Assembly (NCBI GenBank): GCA_012845835.1
Contig: JABAKD010000023.1
Coordinates: 17,263,934 to 17,327,933 of the forward strand
Source of the DNA: Undaria pinnatifida
Taxonomy: Eukaryota; Sar; Phaeophyceae; Laminariales; Alariaceae
Reading direction: 5' to 3'
DNA: 64,000 nt
The position numbers and the translations under genes were made by a program. The notes under the pieces are model-generated. The model was not told where the DNA came from. It saw only the letters and a list, made by a program, of their open reading frames with translations, and did no database searches. Position 1 is the first letter of the stretch. Every line of letters begins with the position of its first letter. Below, piece by piece: positions 11,119 to 20,806 of the stretch.

Positions 11119-12850
11119 ATGGGGGGGAGGTTTCCACACCGTGCGGAGCGATATTGACGGGCGGGATCATTGTTTTCGTCGCCGCGTTGTTGGAGTTGTA
11201 GATGTTCTGAACGATGGCTGACCCGCGGATGGGACCTTATCGTCCCCGGGTACGGCAGGAACTCGACGTTGATCCAAGGGGCAGCGCCCGCAATACGATG
11301 TCTCCATGAGCATGATCAGTGGATCGTGGTGGGGCTTTTACACCGTGCGGGCCAGTATTGACCCCGGGAAGCTCCGTTTTCGTCCGCGGGTTGTCGGGGT
11401 CGTAGGTGCATGATTTCTGACCTGGGGATGGGACCTCATCCTCCCCGGGTGCATCGGGACCACGACGTTGGCTCGAGGCGAAAATACTGTAGCGCGCTGG
11501 CTCTATTAGCCCCAGCCAATCATTAAGCAGTGGATGGGGATGAGGTTTCCACACCGTGCGGGGCGATATCGACCCGGGCGTCACCAGAATCCACCCCGCG
11601 ATGTTGGGTTTGTAGATGTACGGAAGGGTTTCCGACCCAGGGATTGGAATGTATCCTCCCCGGGTGCAGTGGAACCTCGACGTTGGCCCGAGGGGCAGCT
11701 CTTGCAGCACGCTAGCTCTGTGAGCCCGAGCCAATCACCAATCAGTGGATTGGGGTGGGGTTTCGACACCGTACGGAGCGGTATCGGTCCGGAACCCATT
11801 GTTGTTGTTCACGGGTTGTTGGAGTGATGTATGTATGAAAATGTCCTGACCGGGGGATGGGAACGTATCTACCCCAGCTGCGGCCGGACCTAGAAGTTGG
11901 CCGGGCGGGGGCAGCTCTTAGAGCGCCCCGGCTCTATGAACCCCAGCCAATCAGCAATCGGCCGATGGGGGTAGGATATCCGCACCTTGCGGGGCGGTAT
12001 GTGGGGTATGGACCGGGGGGATTACCGTTTTGTCCCCGGTTTGTTGGAGTTGCCGATATATAGAGGGAAATCTGATCCGGGGATGGGGCCCTATCCTCCC
12101 TGGGTGCGGCGGGGCCCCGACGTTGTCCCTAGGGGCACCTCTCGCCCCGCGCGGGCTCGTTGAGCTCCAGGCAATCAGCAATCAGCCTATGGGGTGGTCC
12201 CAGTTTATTCATTGCCGTAACCGTATGACCATAGACCACTATGCCGGGACGGAGCACGTAGGGCGTTCACCAACCAGGCAGACATTGCTTGCACCAAGCG
12301 CGAATCGCTGTGAGGTGTTCGGCGAGTCGCATGAAGGGTGAACTGCATCCTTCCGAGAACCGCTCGTAAGACGGACTTCGGCACCGTGTGCCTACTTTCT
12401 TGCTCATGGATGACAGCGCCAACGAGTTGCTTTGTTTTTTGGTGTGGCCACTCGAGAGACAGCAATGGGTATTACTATGTAACTGCCTCGCGGGTGCCTT
12501 ACTATTTTCACACTACGTGATACAATCATTCCTCTTGTGCGGGGTTAGCTGATTGGGGGTGCAATTTTCACACTGCGCGGGGCGGCATCGACACGGGGGA
12601 TCACTCTTTTCGTCCCCGGGTTGTTGGAGAGGTGTCTATGTGGCAGGCTTCCTGATTCGGGAATGGAAAACTGTCTTCCCCTAGCGCCGCTGGCTCCACG
12701 AGCCACACCCTGTCAGGGATCAGCCGATGGTGTCGGGGTTTCTACACCGTGCGGGGCGGTGTCGATCCGGGGCATTGCCGTTTTCGTCCCCGGTTGGTCG
12801 AAGTTGTAGAGATGGCGAGGGATTCCTGAAATGGGGATGATATTCTATCC
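11119..12850. repeat. ~210-bp GC-rich tandem repeat array (about seven units)
   Basis: The landmark 'ttyccacaccgtgcggggcg' recurs at about 11,131, 11,334, 11,545, 11,761, 11,976, 12,565 and 12,738. Each is followed by 'tttcgtccccgggttgttgga', then 'ggggatggga..ttatcctccc' and then 'gacgttggcc'. Spacing is 205-216 bp except across 12,197-12,545, where an RT fragment is inserted. Units are diverged, so the array is old. Reading frames across it are artefacts of the GC-rich repeat. Confidence 0.85.
12197..12545 (-). pseudogene. reverse-transcriptase-like fragment inserted in the tandem array
   Basis: The minus-strand block at 12,205-12,465 reads 'PKSVLRAVLGRMQFTLHATR', which resembles the 'LLGKLQFAA' segment at the end of the RT palm/thumb of DIRS-type elements. 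A homologous block in the opposite orientation, with the same PKSVLRAVLGRMQFTLHATR core, lies at 62,520-62,840. It breaks the 210-bp array between units, so it arrived after the array formed. The family assignment is tentative. Confidence 0.45.
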
Positions 12851-13214
12851 TCCCCGCCTGCGGCGGAACCTCTATGGCTGTTTGGCCGGGGTATTCGGGT
12901 TCAGCACTAACATTCTAGACAAGAGCCAACGACGTATGGAAGGAATGTGATAGGTCAATCATCGGCCAGAGTCGACAGTCAAATTAGTACTTCAGCAGCA
13001 AGGCTGGCTTGATCGCTGCGCGGGCTGCCTCGGGATTGTCGGCAATGCTCAGCACGCCACAGCCACGGCTCGGCGCGGCACGAGACCTCGGTTTCTTCTG
13101 GTTGTGCCGCGTATCCTCCCTACCGGTACAGTAAGACGGGGCTGAAGCGTTCTGAGTTGGGAGACCATGATTACAAACAGACAGACATACAAGCGTGTTT
13201 TCTGTAGTACGTAA

Positions 13215-13600
13215 TAGGGATGTAATGAGGGTTATTTACGGTGCGGTTTTTCCTATGGGTTCATAACCGCACCGAACCGCACCGTTGGATTTTTGCCCTC
13301 TTCAAAACCGAACCGCAGCGCACCGTCGGATTCCTGACTTCTGAAAACCGCCCCGAACCGCCCCGTCGGACACATGGAAACACAGAACCGCACCGTAGCA
13401 TTGACGACTTTTGAAAACCGCACCGAACCGCACCGTAGGATTTATAATATCGGAAAACCGCACCGAACCGCACCGTAAGATTCCCGATTTCTTAAATCCG
13501 CACCCAACCGCACGGTAGGAATGCCATCGAAACCGCACCGCACCGTGTGCATCAAGCCGAAAAACCGTTAGGCCGGTTATTTAACGGTGCGGTTAACTTG
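13215..13600. mobile_element. hAT-like element end with GCGGT subterminal repeats
   Basis: TAGGGATGTAATGAGGG at about 13,215 resembles hAT termini (the T/CAGGGATG type). It is followed by at least seven copies of the motif accgcaccgaaccgcaccg, spaced every 50-60 bp to about 13,550. Dense short subterminal repeats are typical transposase-binding arrays of hAT elements. I could not find a matching right end, and there is no transposase. A related block lies at 33,235-33,785. Confidence 0.5.
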
Positions 13601-13870
13601 AAACCGTAGAAAACCCGCGGTTCTAGCGGCCGTGGAACGGTCACAGTTTCGCACGGTTTACGACGTTTTCGGCACCGTTTCGTGTCAAAAATAAAAAGTG
13701 TCACCGCTAGCTTGATTGATCTAATGGTATTTCATTTTTTAAATACTCGTATTGCATTATTATTGATGCATGTAAAAGTATGAAAGTTACTATTTATTAC
13801 TATATATCTTTATATTGATACACTCGGAGTGGTTATTGTATTATTATTTACCTGGTATTATTTATGAGAA

Positions 13871-14144
13871 ATATTACTAGGAATCGGGAACCGATACGAA
13901 TGATATGTTGTTTGCTGTTCATAGAGAGAATTCGGCGTTATGGTTCATAGTTTTTGTGGTGGAGTACGTACGTAACTTGCTTTGACAGCAGCAGCTGGCT
14001 TTGTTTGGTTGATCGTGCTCGTGGGGATATCAAGTGGATACCGCACGGGACGGTGCTGGCAGACTGGTAGAACACGCGAACAGACAGAGCTGTTTATTAC
14101 AATTGGACAGCGGTCGCTCACTGGACCAGATAATTCGTGATTTC
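13871..14144 (+). repeat. A-type repeat of the tyrosine-recombinase retroelement (copy 1)
   Basis: From 'tattactaggaatcggga' to 'gataattcgtgatttc' this is nearly identical to 31,733-32,006 in the same orientation; homology ends abruptly at both outer sides. In the second location it sits between two B repeats right after a tyrosine recombinase remnant, so it is read as part of a split direct repeat. The frame 14,034-14,276 starts inside it and continues with an Arg-rich stretch; I cannot assign it. Confidence 0.65.
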
Positions 14145-14323
14145 GTGATTCTCGAGTTTATCGCTAGACGGCGAATCGGGGAACTAGCGAGAGCAAAAAG
14201 CAGCATCGAAGGCGAAGCGCTTCATACGAGGTACAGGAAGCGAGCGCGGAAGCGTCGACAACGGGCCTCGCCTTGACCTGTACGATATTACGTGCGGATA
14301 CGGGTTGTTATTCGTCTCCTCAA

Positions 14324-14740
14324 TCCCCGATACTGGTGGGCCGAGAGCAAGTGTGTGCGTCTGGAAACGGTTCGAGCGAGTTGTGCTGGTTGTGCAAAAA
14401 CAGAAACAAAAGCGGGGAAATAGCAACAAATTCGACATACTGATCAAGCACATGAGCATCACAGATCGCGGCAACGAGGTATCATCGGACTCTCGCCCCG
14501 ATCGAGGCAGAGATACGATGATGCCCGTGACTGGTGGGCTGAGAGCGTGTGTGTGCGTTTTGGAAACGGTTCAAGCGAGTTGTGTTGCATGTGCAAAAAC
14601 AAACAAGACCAAAAGCGGGGAAATAGCAACAAATTCATCATAATGATCAAGCACATGCGCATCACAGGTCGCGGCCACAAGATATCACCGGACTCTCCCC
14701 CCGATCGAGGCAGAGATACGATGATGCTCGTAATCGTGAA
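14324..14740. repeat. two-copy tandem repeat, period about 205 bp
   Basis: Both units carry 'gtgtgtgcgt.tggaaacggtt', 'agcggggaaatagcaaca', 'gatcaagcacatg.gcatca' and 'cgatcgaggcagagatacga'. The second unit has several substitutions and a short insertion. It is non-coding. Confidence 0.85.
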
Positions 14741-14904
14741 AGGGATCGTGTCTGGTCGTACTCTCGGCGGTCTGGGCGTGGGTACACAACAATATTTCGA
14801 GTAGATATGGCATATCGTATCACATTGTTGCAGTTCATCAGGTGAAGAACATTTTTTTTTTTTATGCCAGAATTTTTTTCGTTTATATCGTACATAGTGC
14901 GTTT

Positions 14905-15025
14905 GACCACAAGGACCCGCAGAAAAATGCGTTGGATTACTGTTGGTTGAAACGTACGTGGTCTGTTTAAACACAAGGACCCGCAGTCAAACGCGTTGGA
15001 TTACTGTTGGTGGAAACGTCGGCGA
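14905..15025. repeat. two-copy tandem repeat, period about 63 bp
   Basis: 'acaaggacccgcag' plus 'gcgttggattactgttggt.gaaacgt' occurs at about 14,909 and about 14,972. It is non-coding. Confidence 0.8.
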
Positions 15026-15164
15026 TATTATCGCAATTCGATCTCATGTAGCAGTAAGGAAAAAAGTTACAGCAGCAGGCGGTTGGTGTTTTAACTGCTT
15101 CACGTCGCGTTGGGCGCAGACTAATTACTATATTCTGTAACTTGACCACCAAAATCCGCTCCAC

Positions 15165-16056
15165 ATTACTGCTGTTGGGTGAGTCGTGATATCATACTGG
15201 TGTTGGGTGAGTCGTGATGCCATACTATACCTATTATTGCAATGGAGATCATACGTTGCGGCAAGGCGTCGCCAAAACATTGCACGTGTAAGATATCGCT
15301 ATCACCAGCCACTGAAAAATTCTTGCTGGTAACTACCGCGCTTTCGCGGTGGGGTGCGGATTTAATTTTCAGATCGACGTGTACGTTCACGATATATATA
15401 TATTATGTGGCTTTATGAACGAGTGATTCCCCATGCGAACTGCTGGGTGAGAGATAATCTTCACAACCAAAACGATCGTACGTGCACGATATACATATAT
15501 TCTGTGGCATAATGAGCGAGTGATTCCCCATGCGGACTGCTGGGTGCGATATCATCTTCACAGCCAAAACGATAGACTCGAGGGGTCTTGAGCGCGAAGA
15601 CAAGTATATATTATGGCAATATGAATGAGTGACTTCCCACCTGCATGGTTGGGTGAGAGAACCCTTCACAAACAAACGCTCGAGAGGTCTTGAGCGTGGA
15701 TACTTGTAGATAGTCAACAGCAAGGGCAGAAATTGCGTCTTGTTGAGTGAAATGTCAACTGAATATTGCTTCACGTCACGTTGGGCGCAGACTAATTCAT
15801 ATACTCTGTAACTTGACGACAAAATCCGCTCCACATCACTGCTGTTGGGTGAGTCGTGGTATCATGCTATACATATCAGTGCGATGGAGTTCATACGTTG
15901 CGGCAAGGCGTCGAACAAAAACAGAAAACATTGCACGTGTAAGATATCGCTCATCCCCAGCAACTGAAAGTTCTTGCTGGGACCTATCGCGCTTTCGCGG
16001 TGGGGTGCAGATTGAAATTTCAGGTCGACGTGTACGTGCACGATATATATAATATA
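15165..16056. repeat. X/Y repeat block, copy 1
   Basis: This block is built from two modules. X is about 105 bp ('gtgattccccatgcggactgc', 'cttcacagccaaaacgat', 'ggggtcttgagcgcg') and occurs here three times in diverged form between 15,405 and 15,720. Y is about 230 bp ('gttgggtgagtcgtg', 'catacgttgcggcaaggcgtc', 'gcggtggggtgcagatt', 'cgtgcacgatatatat') and occurs at 15,168-15,400 and 15,838-16,056. The X-X-Y part from about 15,500 is repeated at 17,615-18,205 with high identity. Confidence 0.8.
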
Positions 16057-16234
16057 TACCAGGGGGGCTTCGCTGCGGCGCGCCTACGGCTCCGCGCATG
16101 CCCGTTATGGCAGAACTAGGTGCGATGTTAGGAAAGCGGAGGTAGCACAATACGAGCGACTGTGATGCCAAGGGGTGCAACTTAAAGAGTGAAGCAGTGC
16201 GGGCACGGGCGTGATGAAAAAAGAAGCGGAGATG

Positions 16235-16775
16235 TTAAAGGCGACTTGATTTTTGTATGGGGGGTCTGACATTACTTGAATTTGTACGGGGGGTCTAAAA
16301 TGACTGATTTTTGTATAGTGAGTTGGCAATGGCCTGCTTTTTGTTTAGTGGGTCTGGAAATGACTTGGTTTTTGTTAGAGGGGTCTGAAATTACTTAAAA
16401 TTGTATGGGGGGTCTAAAATGACTTGATTTTTGTATGGTGGATTTGAAATGGCTTGAAATTGTATCGGGGGTCTAAAGTGACTTGGTTTTTGTATTGTGG
16501 TTCTGAAATGACTTGAAGTTGTATGGGAGGTCTGAAATGACTTGAAATTGTATGGTGGGTCTGAAATGACTTGATTTTTGTCATGGGGGTCTGAAATGTC
16601 TTGATTTTTGTATGGGGTTCTGAAGTGACTTGGTTTTTGTATAGTGGGCTGGAAATGACTTGAAATTGTATAGTGAGTCTGAAATGACTTGGTTTTTGTA
16701 TGGCGGGTCTGAAATGACTTGAATTTGTATCGGGACGTAAAATAACTCCATTTTTGTGAAGTGGGTCTAACATCG
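16235..16775. repeat. ~34-bp minisatellite
   Basis: About 15 imperfect units of 'gaaatgacttgatttttgta' plus 'tggggggtct' repeat every 30-37 bp, with alternation between 'atttttgtat' and 'aaattgtat' variants. The minus-strand frames (16,391-16,792) are repeat artefacts rich in 'PPYKNQ' and 'SHFRPPIQ' strings. The unit is not palindromic and there are no unique spacers, so it is not a CRISPR array. Confidence 0.9.
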
Positions 16776-17614
16776 GGCGGCGTCAGCCGCAAACACCTTG
16801 TACTCGTACGTATTCGATTTGTATTTGCAGCAGTACCGCGAGTGTATTGAAAACACTACTACCGGTATACTATGTGCTCGTACGAATGCGACGGACGGCA
16901 ACAACACATATCAGTATATACCACGTGATACTATGCGACGTGTACGTACGTACTTACCACAGATAACATTGATACGGGTACCTACTGCTGTGAATGTACT
17001 GCTGCGGTGCTGGTGCGCCTCGCAAGAAAACGTCTCGACATGCTCCTGAGGAAAACACGCAGTAATTCGTTTGTGGATCGCAAGCTACAAAGCATTTAGC
17101 ATACGATATGATACGAACAGAAACAACACACCGAACAGCAGTATCATACTGCTGAATACCACGCACGTGTATGAATGCTAAACAGAGATCATCGTATATG
17201 ATACTCTGTTACTGCTTGCTGTGGTACTCGTACTCATATATGTACGTGTCTGTCAGCCAAGTATCGGCAGTAAAAGGAACCGGTATATAAATCCGGGTTT
17301 GTTGTCTACATGAAAAAACGGAATCTTGAATAGTGCCTTCTGCGTGTATCATAGAAACAAAAAACATGTGACTAAAAGGGCATGGAATCCTGGAAAAATC
17401 GAAGCCCCGTGAGAGATGAGCTGGGCACGTCCGAGGCCGCCCTTGGCAGAGTAGGCAGAGCAGGGGTCTGCGAGCACGATGAGGGAGTTGCGTGCCGTCG
17501 GGTGGACCTCATCGCCAGTTATCGCGAAAAGGGCAAAAATCTACGTCTAAGAAAAGCTGAGGAGCTCTCACAGGCAAGCGCCAACAATATCCTACATGTA
17601 TTTATGTAATTTTA

Positions 17615-18205
17615 TTATGTGGCATAATGAACGAGTGATTTCCCATGCGGACTGCTGGGTGAGAGATAATCTCCACAGCCAAAACGATAGACTCGAGGGG
17701 TCTTGAGCGCGAAGACAAGTATATATTATGGCAATATGAATGAGTGACTTCCCACCTGCATGGTTGGGTGAGAGAACCCTTCACAAACAAACGCTCAAGA
17801 GGTCTTGAGCGTGGATACTTGTAGGTAGTCAACGGCAAGGGCAGAAATTGCGTCTTGGTGGGTGAAATGTCAACTGAATATTGCTTCACGTCACGTTGGG
17901 CGCAGACTAATTCATATACTCTGTAACTTGACGACAAAATCCGCTCCACATCACTGCTGTTGGGTGAGTCGTGATATCATACTGCTGTTGGGTGAGTCGT
18001 GATTTCATACTATACCTGGTACATATTAGTGCAATGGAGTTCATACGTTGCGGCAAGGCGTCGAACAAAAGCAGAAAACATTGCACGTGTAAGATATCGC
18101 TCATCCCCAGCAACTGAAAGTTCTTGCTGGGACCTATCGCGCTTTCGTGGTGGGGTGCAGATTAAAACTTCAGGTCGGTGTGTACGTGCACGATATATAT
18201 AAACT
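17615..18205. repeat. X/Y repeat block, copy 2
   Basis: This direct repeat of 15,497-16,056 runs in the same module order: two X modules, then 'agggcagaaattgcgtcttg', then Y. It ends at 'cgatatatat' directly against the left edge of the large inverted repeat at 18,210. The 1.5-kb stretch between the two copies holds the minisatellite and no recognisable gene. Confidence 0.8.
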
Positions 18206-19347
18206 TAGTTACCTAGTCCTCGACCCCCTCGGAGGTCTCGCTCGGCATATCCTCCCCCCTCTCAGCCCTTCTCAGCCCGTAATTATTGCCGAAAAGAAAA
18301 TTAGTTGCTGGGGAAAAGAACCGTTCCGAAATTCCTTGCCTTCCTTGCGTGCCCTATAATTCTTAGCTCTCATTCTCTGATCTTTTTCCTGCTTTCTCTC
18401 TGATATTTTTATTTCGCTCTTTCAGCAACTTCTTTTTTGTATTTTTATTTGAAGTTGGCCAATTGCTGGCTGTTGAGAGGGAATTGCCGTTGACGGCTGC
18501 AAACAATTTGAATTTGAAATTTGCCGGATCGGCAATAACAATTTGAAGTTGAAATTTGCGAAGCGGACCAAAGCTAGTGCGGGAGGAGGCTCCGCCAACA
18601 GTGGGGGTGGTGGAGGTTCAGGATCAAGCGTGTGGACGCTGGTCGGGCAAGATCGGGACTCAGCTTCTTCTGGCAATCCTGATTGGCCGTGCCCGAGCAA
18701 GGGTTGTGACGGCTTCCTCATCGCACGAAATAGAAAAAACAGCAGTTCCCAGTACACTGTCTGCGACACCGGCAGTGAGTGACGACCCTTCCACGTGCCA
18801 AGCTTTTCATAACCTTAACAAGAAGCGCTGGGGAAGCGGCGACAACCCTCGTGTATGTGACTGGTGTGACGCGGGCACCTGTGATTCACCTTCGATCGGC
18901 GTCCCTAACGAAGGAGCTGAGAGCTTGACGAAACGTGAGTTTCATTTCTTCGTGTTGTTGGAATGTGATGTTTGCTGTCAGCTACTATACTACTGATGCT
19001 GAGAGTTTGTTCCCGTTGTCAGTGTGTTCAGCGCCGTGCGACATAGGTAAGACACTAGATGTCAACACCCTGTATTTTCGGTAGTGCTGCGTTGAGTGTT
19101 GGCTGAGTGTGCTGCAAGTTGTGCGCAATAGACTATGTGGTTTTGGGTGTTGGTGAACTCAAGCGAATCCTGTTTCCAATAATGATGCACATTGAAATTT
19201 ACATTGTTTGACCTTGTGTGCCTGTCTGCAACGTTTGCTGTAGCATGTGTGTGCTACACCAGCGTGGTCGAACTACTACACGTTGTGGAAGCTGTGCTTG
19301 GGGACGCGTAGCCTGAACAAACTCAAGTTCGCCTTGGTGGTCACGGA

Positions 19348-19710
19348 GGGCAGTCCCGTCGTCGGGGTAAGCATTACTAGTTGTCTACGCAGTGACGCTG
19401 CGTGCTGTGATTTCTTTTTCATGTGTACAACCAAACACACTTTTTGTGTGTACGAGTACGTGTACGGGGCAGTCCCGTCATCGGATTGTAAGCGGGGGTT
19501 GTACAACGTACAACCAAACACACTTCATGTATGTACGACTACGAGTACGGGGCAGTCCCGTCATCGGGGTAAGCGGGGGTTGAACAAGTGGTCCATGCAG
19601 TGACGCTTTGTGCTGTGATATAAACACACGTTTTGGATGTACGACTACGACTACGTGGTATCTATACATGTAAGACGCAATGAAAACGGGCAAGTCCCAT
19701 CACGGGGGTC
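19348..19710 (+). repeat. intronic repeats of an exon end plus its splice donor
   Basis: The last ~20 bases of exon 2 with the donor, 'ggcagtcccgtcatcgggg' plus 'taagc', recur at about 19,467, 19,548 and (degenerate) 19,690. They are separated by 'gtacgactacgagtacgg' and 'caaccaaacacacttt' spacers in units of about 80-140 bp. Another, more complete duplicate of the exon end (ctgaaattaacctgggtggt, then cagtcccgtgattgggg) lies at about 20,848-20,890, beyond the pogo-like insertion. The right arm has the same series at 26,400-26,900. Confidence 0.75.
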
Positions 19711-19785
19711 AGCCAGGGTTGTAAAAATGGTCCATGCAGTGATAAATAACACAGCAGCATGATACCATCAGCACCAGTCGCAGTA

Positions 19786-20806
19786 CAGTCGACCCCGCTT
19801 TAAGGACACACCGCGTTTTTTTTTGGGGAGTGTCTTTAACGCGGGGAAGTGTCTTTAGGATTCCGGGGCCACTAACTCACCGTCCCCGGGGCCAATGGAG
19901 GTGTAACATATGTCAAAATACGCGCATTTGAAGCAGGAATGCGACCACGAAACTGTGTTGCTTAAAAACTACAACACGTGATTTGAAAGGCCGCAACACT
20001 ACTGCTGTAGTACACTCCAATACTTTGCACATTTTGAATTTCCCTCCACCACCGAAACGCGGGAAGGAGTGCAGCACGACCTATTGTAATGTGTACGGCA
20101 GTGCGCTGTTGTTGTTGCAGGCTCTTGCTGTAATGTGTACGGCAGTGCGCTGGTGTTGTTGCAGGCTTTTCTTATTGTCAAGGAGTTATCCTCACGGTGA
20201 ACATCATGCCCGAGATATCGCGAACACATCTGAGACACATCAGTTCGTTGGAACTAGCTCTGATACGATACATGCAAGTTACCTGCCACATAGGGACCAA
20301 ACAAACCCAGTCGACCCCTTAGAAGGACACTAGGAAACGGTCGGTAGCGCAGACCACAACATACAAAAAAATCGGGCAAATACACCGAAAAGAGGACACC
20401 GTTCTTCCCCAAAGGTCAACACGAAGCAAAAACTAGAAACAAAAATACCACAATTTAACTCCATGAGAAAGGCAAAAATCCCGAACTTTGACTGCCTGAC
20501 ACGAGTTGAGACTTTGACTGGCACGTGGGTTCGCCACATGGCTTCAAGCCGGCAGCTGACGACCCGCCAGCAGATGGGAGGAATCTCTCCATACCCACAC
20601 GCGGTAGTGCGGGCTGCAGCAGACCGCTGTCGATGTTATACAGCAGTGTGCTGCCCCAGCAAAAAAAATTGGGGGGGGGGCGCAAAGTGGAAAAGGTACC
20701 CCCCCCTTATTATTGTACATCTGCGGGGCACCATGTTCTGGGAAAAAAATGTGTCTTTATAGCGGGGAGTTTCTTAAAAAGAGTGTCTTTAAAGCGGGGA
20801 CGACTG
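19786..20806. mobile_element. pogo/Tigger-like DNA transposon, non-autonomous
   Basis: Terminal inverted repeats of 24 bp with two mismatches begin CAGTCGACCCCGCTTTAAG on the left and CAGTCGTCCCCGCTTTAAAG on the right when read inward. TA dinucleotides flank both ends (19,784-19,785 and 20,807-20,808). The right arm of the inverted repeat has the uninterrupted site at 26,489-26,490 with a single TA, so the TA is a true target duplication. CAGT ends and TA targets are pogo/Tigger (Tc1-mariner superfamily) traits. Subterminal copies of 'gtgtctttaaagcgggg' lie inside both ends. An internal ~43-bp tandem repeat (gtaatgtgtacggcagtgcg) lies at 20,087-20,165. No transposase frame remains in the 1,021 bp. 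Confidence 0.85.

Noticed and set aside
16235..16775. Regular short repeats resembling a CRISPR array
   Set aside because: Units are contiguous and diverged, with no unique spacers, no cas genes and a eukaryotic context. This is a minisatellite.
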